Origin: Nocardia australiensis
Lineage (GTDB): Bacteria > Actinomycetota > Actinomycetes > Mycobacteriales > Mycobacteriaceae
Reading direction: 5' to 3'
Assembly (NCBI RefSeq): GCF_020733705.1
Contig: NZ_JAJFZM010000008.1
Location: 1-64,000, forward strand
Length of the DNA stretch: 64,000 bases
The translations under genes were made by a program, and so were the position numbers. This document shows, one piece after another, positions 40,156 to 49,319 of this stretch. How positions within the stretch are numbered: the stretch's first letter is position 1; every line of letters begins with the position of its first letter. Below the pieces are notes generated by a model, which saw only the letters and a program-made list of their open reading frames with translations, made no database searches and was not told the origin of the DNA.

Positions 40156-41931
40156 TCAGGCGATCCCGAATTCCTTGATCTTGCGGTACATGGTGGCTCG
40201 GGAGATTCCCAGGGCTTGTGCCGCCGCAAGCTTGTCCCCGGCGTTGTCCTGGAGGCTGCGGACGATCGCGTCACGTTCGAGCGCTTCGAGGCGGGTCAGG
40301 GTACGGCGGGTGAGGGAGTGGCATTCGGGGGGTAGCTTGTCGGCGAGGATGACGCCGGATCGTTGCCGGGTGAGTGTTTCGGCGAGGACGCGCCGTAGTT
40401 GCATTGTGTTGCCCGGCCAAGGAAGTCTGGCGAGCTGGCGAAATGCGCTGGAGGACAACCGAACGTCGGCATCGTGGGTGAGTTCGCGCAGCAGGTGCGG
40501 GACCAGGTCTTCGAGGTCTTCGATGCGGTAACGTAGCGCCGGCACAGTGACGGTGTGCATGAAGAACGGGAGCAGTAGCGCCTCGGTGATAGCGGAGTGG
40601 TTCGCGGAGTTCATGGTGGCCGCGATCCAGCCGCGACCCGCGCAGGACTGTAGGACTGTTGAAAGCGATTCGACGATTTCGGTTGAGAGACGGTCGATGT
40701 CGGCGAGCACTATATCGAAGTCGTCTTCCGCGGTCGCGCTGGTCAGCGCGGTGAGCAGGTATTCGGCGGTGGTGCGGCCGCCGATGCGTAGCACTCGTAT
40801 GGTCCGGTCCGGCCGGATGTGGTGTGCCACCATTTCGGCGAGTTTTGTTCGGCCCGAGCCGGGTTCGCCGTCCAGGGCGACCCAGTCTCGGTCGGTGCAA
40901 CACCGCTCGACCTGGTGGCAGCTGCGTCGCCAGGAACTGCTGCGCCCGGCAAGACCGGGCGTGGGTGGTGCCGGGACCCGACGGCCCCCGTGCACGGTCG
41001 AATCGTCGGCGATCCCGACGTGGACGATGATATCGATGCGGTTGCGTCGAAGGCTGATGTGTTCTGCCACAGTGCTTTTCGCGATCCTTCCACTGGGTAG
41101 TACATTGACCGCGGTGCCGCTGCCGATTCCTGAGCCGGACAGGCGGCGAAGGTCCATGGCATGCTCGAGAACCACGTTCTGGTCGCGGGTATCGAGCGAG
41201 CGGCGCAGGTACTGGTTCATCAATACGAGGTCGTCGCCGACGGCGACCACCCCGGAGGGGTAGCGACGGCACTGGCGCAGATATGCCTCGAGCAGCGCCG
41301 CTTCGGTCTCGGTGGCCAGTGCACTCATGCGATCTTCGATCTGACCGCCCGCTGACCTGGCCAGCGCGAGCAGCAGCGGGTCGGACCGGCTGGCCCAGCA
41401 GGTCAGGTCGAGGACGCCGACGACTTTGCCGGATATGGGGTCGCGGATCGGCGTGCCGGCGCAGGCGAGTTGGCCGAGTGTGCCGAGGTAGTGCTCGCCA
41501 CCGTGGATGAAGGTGGGGCGCCCGGTCGCGAGTGCGGTCCCGATTCCGTTGGTGCCGACGAACTCTTCGGCGTAGCTGTAGCCGCGTGCCAGTTGCACAT
41601 CGTCGAGCGCGTGCATGATGGCCGGTTCGGAGGTGACTCGTTCGAGGACCACGCCGTCGGCCGAGGTGAGGATCACGCTGACCGTCTGCGCCGCCAGATC
41701 GTCGGCCAGTCGGCGCACCACGGGCAGGCCGGCGATCGCCAGTGGGGCGTCGGGATCGGGTTCCCGAACGAAGGGCACCTCAATGCGATCCGGTTGGACC
41801 CGTAGCGCCAGGGAACGGTGCCAAGAGTCGAGCACGGTGGCGTCCACTGCCGCCTGATCCGCGGAGCCGTCGGCCAGGAACTGTTCGCGTGCTCGGCGCA
41901 CCTGTGTGCCGCTGTCGGTGGTGGTGTCCAT
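40156..41931 (-). CDS. mimR: MimR-type bEBP-like regulator of the monooxygenase cluster
   Basis: A protein of about 591 residues with a GAF-type sensor (residues about 65-215), a degenerate AAA+ domain (Walker A GEPGSGRTK near 357, Walker B DIVLADIDR near 408, WPGN near 507) and a C-terminal Fis helix-turn-helix (AAAQALGISRATMYRKIKEFG). The GAFTGA loop that contacts sigma-54 is absent. It is divergent from mimA and should activate the operon in response to substrate. The ATG at 41931 (GAGG 9 nt before) is preferred to 41937. Confidence 0.88.
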   Translation of the reverse strand: MDTTTDSGTQVRRAREQFLADGSADQAAVDATVLDSWHRSLALRVQPDRIEVPFVREPDPDAPLAIAGLPVVRRLADDLAAQTVSVILTSADGVVLERVTSEPAIMHALDDVQLARGYSYAEEFVGTNGIGTALATGRPTFIHGGEHYLGTLGQLACAGTPIRDPISGKVVGVLDLTCWASRSDPLLLALARSAGGQIEDRMSALATETEAALLEAYLRQCRRYPSGVVAVGDDLVLMNQYLRRSLDTRDQNVVLEHAMDLRRLSGSGIGSGTAVNVLPSGRIAKSTVAEHISLRRNRIDIIVHVGIADDSTVHGGRRVPAPPTPGLAGRSSSWRRSCHQVERCCTDRDWVALDGEPGSGRTKLAEMVAHHIRPDRTIRVLRIGGRTTAEYLLTALTSATAEDDFDIVLADIDRLSTEIVESLSTVLQSCAGRGWIAATMNSANHSAITEALLLPFFMHTVTVPALRYRIEDLEDLVPHLLRELTHDADVRLSSSAFRQLARLPWPGNTMQLRRVLAETLTRQRSGVILADKLPPECHSLTRRTLTRLEALERDAIVRSLQDNAGDKLAAAQALGISRATMYRKIKEFGIA

Positions 41932-41985
41932 CGGCATTTACCTCGTCCTCATCAGTACTTAACAGACGGTACGCGGTTCTCAGTG

Positions 41986-42019
41986 TGAGACAGATCTCAT
42001 CTTGAGACGCTTATGCGTC
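41986..42019. promoter_or_regulatory. Repeat-rich control region upstream of mimA
   Basis: TGAGA-caga-TCTCA (41986-41999) is followed by a further TGAGAC (42003-42008) and the hairpin GACGC-ttat-GCGTC (42006-42019). The cluster of symmetric elements lies in the mimR-mimA divergent spacer, where MimR is expected to bind. Confidence 0.45.
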
Positions 42020-42073
42020 GCCTAGCGGGGTGTCATGGATCACAGCCCGGATAGCTCCGCCCAGGAGGACACA

Positions 42074-43729
42074 TTGAGCAGACAGAGTTTGAGCAAGGCT
42101 CACAAGAAGATCACCGAATTGTCGTGGGAACCGACCTTCGCGACCCCGGCCACCCGGTTCGGCACCGACTACACCTTCGACAAGGCGCCCAAGAAGGATC
42201 CGCTCAAACAGATCTTGCGCTCCTACTTCCCGATGGAGGAGGAGAAAGACAACCGCGTCTTCGGCGCCATGGATGGTGCGATCCGCGGCAATATGTTCCG
42301 CCAGGTGCAGCAGCGGTGGATGGAATGGCAGAAGCTGTTCCTATCGATCATCCCGTTCCCGGAGATCTCCGCGGCACGGGCGATGCCGATGGCGATCGAC
42401 GCGGTGCCGAACCCGGAAATCCACAACGGCTTGGCCGTGCAGATGATCGACGAGGTTCGCCACTCGACGATCCAGATGAACCTCAAGCGCCTCTACATGA
42501 ATCACTACATCGACCCCGCCGGGTTCGATATCAGTGAGAAGGGGTTCGCCAACAACTACGCCGGTACCATCGGCCGCCAGTTCGGCGAGGGATTCATCAC
42601 CGGCGACGCCATCACCGCGGCCAATATCTACCTGACGGTGGTGGCCGAAACCGCCTTCACCAATACGCTTTTCGTCGCGATGCCCTCGGAGGCCGCGGCG
42701 AACGGCGACTATCTGCTGCCCACGGTGTTCCATTCGGTGCAGTCCGATGAATCGCGCCACATCTCCAACGGCTACTCGATCCTGCTGATGGCGCTGGCCG
42801 ATGAGGACAACCGGCAGCTGCTGGAACGGGATCTGCGCTACGCCTGGTGGAACAACCACTGTGTGGTCGATGCCGCCATCGGCACCTTCATCGAATACGG
42901 CACCAAGGACAGGCGCAAGGACCGCGACAGTTACGCCGAAATGTGGCGGCGCTGGATCTACGACGACTACTACCGCAGCTACCTCATCCCGCTGGAGAAG
43001 TACGGGCTGAAGATCCCGCACGATCTGGTGGAGGAGGCGTGGAACCGGATCGTGAACAAGGGTTACGTGCACGAGGTCGCCCAGTTCTTCGCCACCGGTT
43101 GGCCGGTCAATTACTGGCGCATCGACCCGATGACCGACCAGGACTTCGAATGGTTCGAGGACAAGTATCCGGGCTGGTACAGCAAGTACGGCAAGTGGTG
43201 GGAGAACTACAACCGGCTGCGCTACCCCGGCCGGAACAAGCCGATCGCGTTCGAGAACGTCGACTACCAGTACCCGCACCGCTGCTGGACCTGCATGGTG
43301 CCCTGCCTTATTCGCGAGGACATGGTCACCGAGAAGGTCGACGGCCAGTGGCGCACTTACTGCTCGGAGACCTGCGCGTGGACCGATATCAAGGCGTTCC
43401 GTCCCGAGTACGAGGGGCGGCCGACACCGAATATGGGTCGGCTCACCGGACACCGCGAATGGGAGACCCTGCACCACAACCAGGATCTCGCCGACGTGGT
43501 CAGCAAACTCGGCTACGTCCGTGACGACGGCAAGACACTGATCCCGCAACCCCATCTCGAGCTCGACGACGAGAAGAAGTTGTGGACGCTGGACGACCTG
43601 CGCGGCATCAACTTCCAGAGCCCCAATGTGCTGCTGAACGAGATGTCCGACGCCGAACGCGAAGCGCACATCGGCGCCTACAAGGCCGGCGGCCCCGGCG
43701 GTCGACCCGTCACCTCGGGCCCCGCCTGA
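42074..43729 (+). CDS. mimA: Propane/acetone/phenol monooxygenase, hydroxylase large subunit
   Basis: A 551-residue alpha subunit of a soluble diiron monooxygenase (propane 2-monooxygenase, MimA/PrmA type). It hydroxylates propane, acetone or phenol with O2 using electrons from MimB. The two diiron half-sites appear as IDEVRH and SDESRH, with further Glu in NPEIHNG and VVAETAFTN. The TTG at 42074 has AGGAGG 5 nt upstream and gives the usual SRQSLSKAHKKITEL start; an in-frame ATG at 42035 would add 13 residues. First gene of the mim operon. Confidence 0.95.
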   Translation: MSRQSLSKAHKKITELSWEPTFATPATRFGTDYTFDKAPKKDPLKQILRSYFPMEEEKDNRVFGAMDGAIRGNMFRQVQQRWMEWQKLFLSIIPFPEISAARAMPMAIDAVPNPEIHNGLAVQMIDEVRHSTIQMNLKRLYMNHYIDPAGFDISEKGFANNYAGTIGRQFGEGFITGDAITAANIYLTVVAETAFTNTLFVAMPSEAAANGDYLLPTVFHSVQSDESRHISNGYSILLMALADEDNRQLLERDLRYAWWNNHCVVDAAIGTFIEYGTKDRRKDRDSYAEMWRRWIYDDYYRSYLIPLEKYGLKIPHDLVEEAWNRIVNKGYVHEVAQFFATGWPVNYWRIDPMTDQDFEWFEDKYPGWYSKYGKWWENYNRLRYPGRNKPIAFENVDYQYPHRCWTCMVPCLIREDMVTEKVDGQWRTYCSETCAWTDIKAFRPEYEGRPTPNMGRLTGHREWETLHHNQDLADVVSKLGYVRDDGKTLIPQPHLELDDEKKLWTLDDLRGINFQSPNVLLNEMSDAEREAHIGAYKAGGPGGRPVTSGPA

Positions 43730-43845
43730 GGACGGACCGGACCGGCCCTAGCCGCTCGTGGGCCGTCCGGCCCATCCGGTGGCGGCAGCGACCGCACGCA
43801 CGCGCCGCCACCGGAACTCGCGCACTCGCAGAGAAGAGACCTCCC

Positions 43846-44895
43846 ATGGGTGACACCCACCGCATCAGATTCGAACCGGTCGATCTCGAGATCGAGGTCA
43901 CCGAGGACGAGACCATCCTGGATGCCGCGTTCCGCCAAGGCGTTTCGCTGATGCACGGTTGCCGCGAGGGCCAGTGTTCGGCATGTAAGTCGTTCCTGCT
44001 CGACGGTGACGTGCAGATGGACCGCTACTCGACCTTCGCGCTCGCCGACTATGAGAGCGAGGAAGGCTATGTGCTGCTGTGCAAGTCGCATGCCTACAGC
44101 GACTGCGAGATCGAGCTGATCAACTTCGACGAGGACGAACTGCACAATGCCGTTCCCTTGCAACAGGTCCGGACCAGGGTTATCGAACTCGCGCCGCTGA
44201 CCAACGACATCGTGTCGCTCAAGCTGGCACCACTCGAGCCCGGCCGCTACGAATTCAAGCCGGGACAGTACTCGGAGGTGTTGATACCCGGCACCGACGA
44301 GCACCGCTCGTTCTCGATGGCCACCACCCCCGCGACGCCTGGCGTCATCGAGTTCATCATCAAATGCTATCCAGGCGGACGCTTTTCGGCGCTGCTCACC
44401 GACGGGCTGGTCGTCGGCGACGAGTTGGTGCTGCACGGACCATACGGATCGTTCACCGTCAAACCGGACGCCACCCGCGACATCGTCTGCATCGGCGGCG
44501 GCGCGGGCATGGCCCCGATCCTGTCGCTGCTGCGCCATCTCGCCGAGATCGAGAGTCCTCGCCGGGTTCGGTTCTACTACGGCGCCCGCACCGTGAACGA
44601 CCTGTTCTATCTGCCCGAGATCGCCGAGCTCGCAACCGGCTCGGCCGACTTCGATTTCGTGCCAGCGCTATCGGAAGAGACTGCGGCCGACTGGGATTCG
44701 ATCGGCGTCCGCGACGGTGACTTCGGATTCGTCACCGACGTCGTCGATCGGCGCGAAGCCGATCTCACCGACGCCGACATCTACTTGTGCGGGCCGCCTC
44801 CGATGGTCGACGCCGCGCTGGCCCTGCTCGACAGCAAGGGCGTGGCCCGCGAGCGCATCCATTTCGACAAGTTCACGACTGCGGTTTCGCCGTAG
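43846..44895 (+). CDS. mimB: Monooxygenase NADH reductase component
   Basis: A 349-residue reductase that passes electrons from NADH through FAD and a [2Fe-2S] cluster to MimA. Plant-type ferredoxin domain with Cys39, Cys44, Cys47 and Cys79 (HGCREGQCSACKSF, VLLCK). FAD-binding RSFSMA-type motif (HRSFSMATTP) and NAD-binding GGGAGMAPILSLLRHL, ending CGPPPMVDAAL. ATG at 43846. A 116-nt spacer with GC-rich inverted repeats (TGGGCC-gtcc-GGCCCA) separates it from mimA. Confidence 0.95.
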   Translation: MGDTHRIRFEPVDLEIEVTEDETILDAAFRQGVSLMHGCREGQCSACKSFLLDGDVQMDRYSTFALADYESEEGYVLLCKSHAYSDCEIELINFDEDELHNAVPLQQVRTRVIELAPLTNDIVSLKLAPLEPGRYEFKPGQYSEVLIPGTDEHRSFSMATTPATPGVIEFIIKCYPGGRFSALLTDGLVVGDELVLHGPYGSFTVKPDATRDIVCIGGGAGMAPILSLLRHLAEIESPRRVRFYYGARTVNDLFYLPEIAELATGSADFDFVPALSEETAADWDSIGVRDGDFGFVTDVVDRREADLTDADIYLCGPPPMVDAALALLDSKGVARERIHFDKFTTAVSP

Positions 44896-44908
44896 ATCCG
44901 GAGAGAAA

Positions 44909-46057
44909 GTGAGTACATCAACGATGAGTGCACCTGCCGCCGATCGAGCCGCGACAGCGAAACCACCGCGTAGCTTCCCGAAGCCGCAATTCACCGACGC
45001 CGAGGCCGGGGCGCTGGAGTTCCCGAGCTCGAAGAGTCGCTCCTACAACTACTTCACGCCGGCCAAACTGCGGGCAACCACCTACGAGGACGTCACCTTC
45101 GATGTCCAACCCGACCCGGATCGGCACCTGACCCAAGGCTGGATTTACGGCTTCGGCGACGGCCCCGGCGGCTACCCGCAGGAGTGGACCGCACTGAAAT
45201 CCTCGGACTGGCACCGCTTCCGCGACCCCAACGAGGAGTGGGAACAGACGATCTACCGCAACAACGCCAATGTGGTGCGGCAGGTTCAGCAAAATCTCGA
45301 CAACGCCAAACTGGTCGACGCCTATCAGTCGTGGACACCGAGCTGGGCACGGTTCGTCGAACGCAACCTCGGCGCGTGGATGCACGCCGAGAACGGAATC
45401 GGGCTGCATGTGTTCACCGCGGTGCAGCGATCGGGCCCGACCAACATGATCAACACCGCGGTCGCGGTCAACAGCGCCCACAAACTCCGGTTCGCCCAGG
45501 ACCTGGCGCTCTACAACCTCGACCTGAGCGAATCGCTGGACGGATTCGACGGACAGGCGCATCGCACGGTGTGGCATGAGGATCCGGCCTGGCAGGGCGT
45601 GCGTCGCAACGTCGAACTGCTCACCGCAGCTGGGGATTGGGCCGAGGCCGTCTTCGCCACCAACATCGTCTTCGAGCAGCTGGTCGGGGTGCTGTTCCGC
45701 AGCCATCTGGTTATGCAGATCGCCGCCCGCAACGGCGATTTCGTGACACCGAGCCTGGTCGGGTCCGGTGAACACGACTACAACCGCGACCTCGGCTACA
45801 CCCGCACGCTGTTCTCATTGCTCACCCGTGACGATCAGCACGGTCCGCACAACCGTGAGCTGTTGGCGAAATGGCTGGCGAAATGGGTGCCGCTGAGCAT
45901 CGCCGCCGCACGTGAGCTGCAACCGATCTGGTCGCATCCGCAAGAGCGAACCGTCCCGTTCACCCAGTCCCTCGAAGCCGCCAAGGCGGGCCTGCGCAGC
46001 GTCCTGGCCGACCTCGAGCTGGAATTCGACCTCGACCAGACCAGGGAGTTGTCCTGA
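44909..46057 (+). CDS. mimC: Monooxygenase hydroxylase small (beta) subunit
   Basis: A 382-residue beta subunit that pairs with MimA in the alpha2beta2 hydroxylase. It belongs to the ferritin-like fold but lacks a full iron site, as usual for beta subunits. Characteristic stretches are PSSKSRSYNYFTPAKLRATTYEDVT, WTPSWARFVERNLG and AENGIGLHVFTAVQRSGPTNMINTA. The GTG at 44909 has GGAGAGAAA upstream; the ATG at 44924 is possible. Its stop overlaps the mimD start by one base (TGATG context). Confidence 0.94.
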   Translation: MSTSTMSAPAADRAATAKPPRSFPKPQFTDAEAGALEFPSSKSRSYNYFTPAKLRATTYEDVTFDVQPDPDRHLTQGWIYGFGDGPGGYPQEWTALKSSDWHRFRDPNEEWEQTIYRNNANVVRQVQQNLDNAKLVDAYQSWTPSWARFVERNLGAWMHAENGIGLHVFTAVQRSGPTNMINTAVAVNSAHKLRFAQDLALYNLDLSESLDGFDGQAHRTVWHEDPAWQGVRRNVELLTAAGDWAEAVFATNIVFEQLVGVLFRSHLVMQIAARNGDFVTPSLVGSGEHDYNRDLGYTRTLFSLLTRDDQHGPHNRELLAKWLAKWVPLSIAAARELQPIWSHPQERTVPFTQSLEAAKAGLRSVLADLELEFDLDQTRELS

Positions 46058-46407
46058 TGAGTACCGCAATGGAATTCGGCGCCGGCGTGGGTTCGTCGAA
46101 TAAATGCGGCGTCACGCTGATGAACAACCAGAACGGTTACGTTGTGGCGGAGGTGATGGGCGTCAAGGACGGCGTCACCATCACCGAATACCCCTCAATG
46201 ATCCGGGTCGACGGCACCGGCGTACTCACCTTCGACTTCGACGAGATCACCGGCGCACTCGGGGCACCGTTCGACCAGTCCGATTTCGAGGAGATCATGT
46301 CCACCCACTACGGGCGGATGGTGCATTTCGATGACCGGACCATGCTCTTCGCCAATCCCGAAGACGCAGCGGAATACATCGGTTTCGACCTGAAGCCCGT
46401 CCAATGA
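46057..46407 (+). CDS. mimD: Monooxygenase coupling/effector protein (MmoB/DmpM family)
   Basis: A 116-residue effector that binds the hydroxylase and speeds catalysis without a cofactor. The family pattern is KCGVTLMNNQNGYVVAEVMG, then GVTITEYPSMIRVDGTGVLTFDFDEI and FEEIMSTHYGRMVHFDDRTMLF. Coupled to mimC by a one-base overlap and to the following small ORF by ATGA. Confidence 0.95.
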   Translation: MSTAMEFGAGVGSSNKCGVTLMNNQNGYVVAEVMGVKDGVTITEYPSMIRVDGTGVLTFDFDEITGALGAPFDQSDFEEIMSTHYGRMVHFDDRTMLFANPEDAAEYIGFDLKPVQ

Positions 46408-46565
46408 CGCACACGATCCCCGCTGGCGCGGTCACCGGTGACCTCCGGGCGGTAATCGCTCGCTTGGAGGCCGCCGGGTGGCGCATCGATGAGTTGCGGT
46501 TCTCCGCCCCGATGCCGATGCCACCTCGCAAAACAACGAAATATCAACGGAGACAACATGTATAA
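46404..46565 (+). CDS. 53-codon small ORF coupled to mimD
   Basis: The ATG at 46404 overlaps the mimD stop (ATGA). The frame ends at a TAA inside the amidohydrolase start region, overlapping it by 8 nt. The product has a short helix (TGDLRAVIARLEAAGWRIDE) and a basic C-terminus (PRKTTKYQRRQHV). The tight double overlap is the pattern of the whole operon, so it may be translated and serve as coupling or as a small accessory protein. No homologue is known to me. Confidence 0.5.
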   Translation: MTHTIPAGAVTGDLRAVIARLEAAGWRIDELRFSAPMPMPPRKTTKYQRRQHV

Positions 46566-47556
46566 GAAGGACGGCGAGAGCTACTACATCGTCGACGCGC
46601 ACGTCGCGCTGTGGGATGCTCGGCCGGAGAACCAAAGCAATATCCACGGCAAGCAGTTCATCGACTGCTTCTACGACTACCACCGCAATCTCAGCCCCGA
46701 ATCGGAGTTGTGGTCCTACGAGGAGTACCTCTACTACGGCGGCGAACGGTTGCTGAAGGACCTGTTCGTCGACGGCTACGTGGATCACGCGATCTTCCAA
46801 CCGGCTCGGCTCGGCGAGTTCTACCGCAACGGCTTTGGGCAGACCGAGGAGGCGTTCGCCCTGGCGCAACGCCATCCCGGCAAGCTGACCTACAACCACA
46901 ATTGGGATCCGCGCTTCGGGGAGGCCGGTCTGGAGCAGTTGCGCCGCGATGCCGAACGGTTCGGACTCAAGGGCGCCAAGCTCTACACCGCCGAATGGCA
47001 CGGCGACTCGCGCGGGTACAAGCTCGACGACCCCTGGTCCTACCGTTACCTCGAGGCAGCCCAGGAATTGGGGATCACCAATATCCACATTCACAAGGGG
47101 CCGACAATCCGTCCCCTGGACCGGGATGCCTTCGATGTCGCCGACGTCGACAAGGTCGCGACCGACTTCCCCGAGCTGAACTTCATTATCGAGCACTGTG
47201 GTCTGCCGCGTCTGGAGGACTTCTGTTGGATCGCCACCCAGGAGCCCAATGTGCACGCGGGGCTTGCCGTAGCCATGCCCTTCATCCACAGCCGGCCGAG
47301 GTATTTCGCGGAAATCATCGGCGAACTCCTGTACTGGCTTGATGAGGATCGCATCCAATTCTCCAGCGACTACGCGCTGTGGACGCCGAAGTGGTTGGTG
47401 GAGAAGTTCGTCGACTTCCAGATCCCGGAGGACATGACCGAATACGCGCCCCTCACCGTGGCGCAGAAAAAGAAGATCCTGGGTCTGAATGCCGCCAAGA
47501 TGTACGGGCTCGAGGTGCCCGCCCATCTCGATCTGGTCGAACCGTCGGTGGTTTGA
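46558..47556 (+). CDS. Amidohydrolase-family protein of the mim cluster
   Basis: A 332-residue metal-dependent hydrolase of the amidohydrolase-2 family, with CGGAGA upstream of the ATG. IVDAHVALWDARPEN near the N-terminus occupies the HxH position but reads DAHVA, with only one His. Later NIHIHKG, FIIEHCGLPRLED and FSSDYALW supply His and Asp ligands. It is regularly found in mim/prm clusters and appears to be needed for active monooxygenase; its reaction is unknown. Next gene begins 1 nt after its stop. Confidence 0.85.
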   Translation: MYKKDGESYYIVDAHVALWDARPENQSNIHGKQFIDCFYDYHRNLSPESELWSYEEYLYYGGERLLKDLFVDGYVDHAIFQPARLGEFYRNGFGQTEEAFALAQRHPGKLTYNHNWDPRFGEAGLEQLRRDAERFGLKGAKLYTAEWHGDSRGYKLDDPWSYRYLEAAQELGITNIHIHKGPTIRPLDRDAFDVADVDKVATDFPELNFIIEHCGLPRLEDFCWIATQEPNVHAGLAVAMPFIHSRPRYFAEIIGELLYWLDEDRIQFSSDYALWTPKWLVEKFVDFQIPEDMTEYAPLTVAQKKKILGLNAAKMYGLEVPAHLDLVEPSVV

Positions 47557-47557
47557 C

Positions 47558-48253
47558 ATGAGCACTTCCGTTGTCGATCGCGTTTGGGCGGCGCTGGACA
47601 CGGTGCGCGACCCGGAATTGGATGAATCGATTACCGCCCTGCGATTCGTTTCCGAAGTCCGGGTCGACGAGAACGGCGGGGCGCGGGTGCGGTTGCGGTT
47701 GCCGACGTACTTCTGTGCACCGAACTTCGCTTATCTGATGGTCGCCGATGCCCACGACGCGGTGGGCTCAGCCAATGGGGTCTCGACAGTCACGGTCGAG
47801 CTGGAAGATCACTTCGCCGCTCAGGAGATCAACGCTGGCGTCGCCGCTGCGGCCGGGTTCGTCGGCAGCTTCCCGGCCGAAGCTGCCGACGAACTCGGCG
47901 ACCTGCGGGTGCGCTTCCAACGCAAGGCGTACATCGCCGCGTTGGAACGTGCAGTCCGGACGCTGGCAGCGGCCGCAGCGATCCCTGACACCCCAGATCG
48001 GCTGCGGCTCGGCGATATTCCCGCCGGACCGGAACAGCAATCCCTGCACCGCCGCCGCGCCGCGATCGGGCTCGGCTGGGATCCGGGAGACCCACTGCTG
48101 GTCGACGAATTCGGCGCGGTCATCACGGCGGACGGGGCCGCGAAGTACCTGCGGTTCGCGCGCACGGTGCGGGTGAGCATCGAGGGCAACGCACATTTCT
48201 GCCGTGGTCTGCTCGCGACCCGATACGACGACACGAACGGAGCAAAGTTATGA
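47558..48253 (+). CDS. DUF59/MIP18-family protein, probable iron or Fe-S maturation factor
   Basis: A 231-residue protein. The N-terminal DUF59-like domain has VWAALDTVRDPELDESITALRFVSEVRVDENGGARVRLRLPTYFCAPNFAYLM, in which the single conserved Cys is present, and the C-terminal extension is Ala/Arg-rich. DUF59 proteins help Fe-S or metal-centre assembly, which suits maturation of the diiron hydroxylase or the [2Fe-2S] reductase. Its stop overlaps the dehydrogenase start by 4 nt (ATGA). Confidence 0.82.
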   Translation: MSTSVVDRVWAALDTVRDPELDESITALRFVSEVRVDENGGARVRLRLPTYFCAPNFAYLMVADAHDAVGSANGVSTVTVELEDHFAAQEINAGVAAAAGFVGSFPAEAADELGDLRVRFQRKAYIAALERAVRTLAAAAAIPDTPDRLRLGDIPAGPEQQSLHRRRAAIGLGWDPGDPLLVDEFGAVITADGAAKYLRFARTVRVSIEGNAHFCRGLLATRYDDTNGAKL

Positions 48254-49275
48254 AAGCCGTGCAACTACCGGCCTATGAAGCCAAACCGGAACTGATCGAG
48301 GTTCCCGAACCACGCATCGAGACCCCGCTCGATGTTGTCATCCGAATCGGTGGCGCCGGTGTCTGTCGCACCGACCTACATATCATTGAGGGGCAATGGG
48401 CCACCAAAAGCGGTGTGGCACTTCCCTATACGATTGGACACGAGAACGCTGGATGGGTCGAGGCGGTGGGATCGGCCGTCACGAACGTCGCGGTCGGCGA
48501 CCCGGTCATCCTGCATCCGCTGATCACCTGTGGGCTGTGCCGGGCCTGCCGCGCCGGTGACGACGTACATTGCGGGAGTTCGCAATTCCCGGGCATCGAC
48601 ACCGACGGCGGCTACGCCGAATACCTGCGCACCGCCGCACGGGCGGTAGTGAAACTCGATCACGGGCTCGCCCCGGCCGATGTCGCCGCGCTGGCCGATG
48701 CCGGACTAACCGCTTACCACGCGGTGGCAAAGGCGGCACGGCAGCTGCGGCCGGGCGACACGGCGGTTTTGATCGGCGCAGGCGGACTGGGCCACATCGG
48801 AATTCAGGTCTTCACCGCACTGTCACCAGCGAAAACCATTGTCGTGGACCGATCTCCGGACGCACTGGTGCTGGCAGCCACAATCGGGGCACACCACACG
48901 GTGCTCGCCGATGGCAGTGAGATCGAGCAGGTACGGGAACTGACCGACGGGCACGGCGCGGAGGCCGTCCTCGACTTCGTCGGCGAGGGCGGCGCGATCG
49001 AGGCCGGTGTGGCGATGCTGCGCCGCGCGGGCAACTACTACGTCATCGGCTACGGCGGCGTGCTGTCGGTGCCGACGATCGACGTCATCTCCACCGAAAT
49101 CAATTTCATCGGAAACCTCGTCGGCTCCTACAACGATCTGGTCGAGCTGATGGCGCTCGCGGCGCAGGACAAGGTGCGCCTGCACACCACGAAATACCCA
49201 CTCACCGACTTCGCAACGGCGCTACGGGACCTCGACGCCGGACAGGTCCGGGGCCGAGCGATCCTCGTGCCTTGA
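48250..49275 (+). CDS. Zinc alcohol dehydrogenase of the mim cluster
   Basis: A 341-residue MDR enzyme with catalytic zinc ligands in GAGVCRTDLH and GHENAGWVEAVG, structural zinc loop CGLCRACRAGDDVHC, and Rossmann GAGGLGHIGIQVF. In propane-oxidising actinobacteria the equivalent enzyme (Adh1-type) converts 2-propanol to acetone or oxidises other alcohol products of the monooxygenase. Coupled to the DUF59 gene. Confidence 0.9.
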   Translation: MKAVQLPAYEAKPELIEVPEPRIETPLDVVIRIGGAGVCRTDLHIIEGQWATKSGVALPYTIGHENAGWVEAVGSAVTNVAVGDPVILHPLITCGLCRACRAGDDVHCGSSQFPGIDTDGGYAEYLRTAARAVVKLDHGLAPADVAALADAGLTAYHAVAKAARQLRPGDTAVLIGAGGLGHIGIQVFTALSPAKTIVVDRSPDALVLAATIGAHHTVLADGSEIEQVRELTDGHGAEAVLDFVGEGGAIEAGVAMLRRAGNYYVIGYGGVLSVPTIDVISTEINFIGNLVGSYNDLVELMALAAQDKVRLHTTKYPLTDFATALRDLDAGQVRGRAILVP

Positions 49276-49319
49276 TCGGGCCGGATAACTAACGAACATC
49301 ACGAAAAGGTGCGTGCGAC

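Noticed and set aside
42341..43669. Long minus-strand frame (about 440 codons) inside mimA
   Set aside because: Exactly antisense to mimA, whose diiron motifs are unmistakable. The product resembles no protein.
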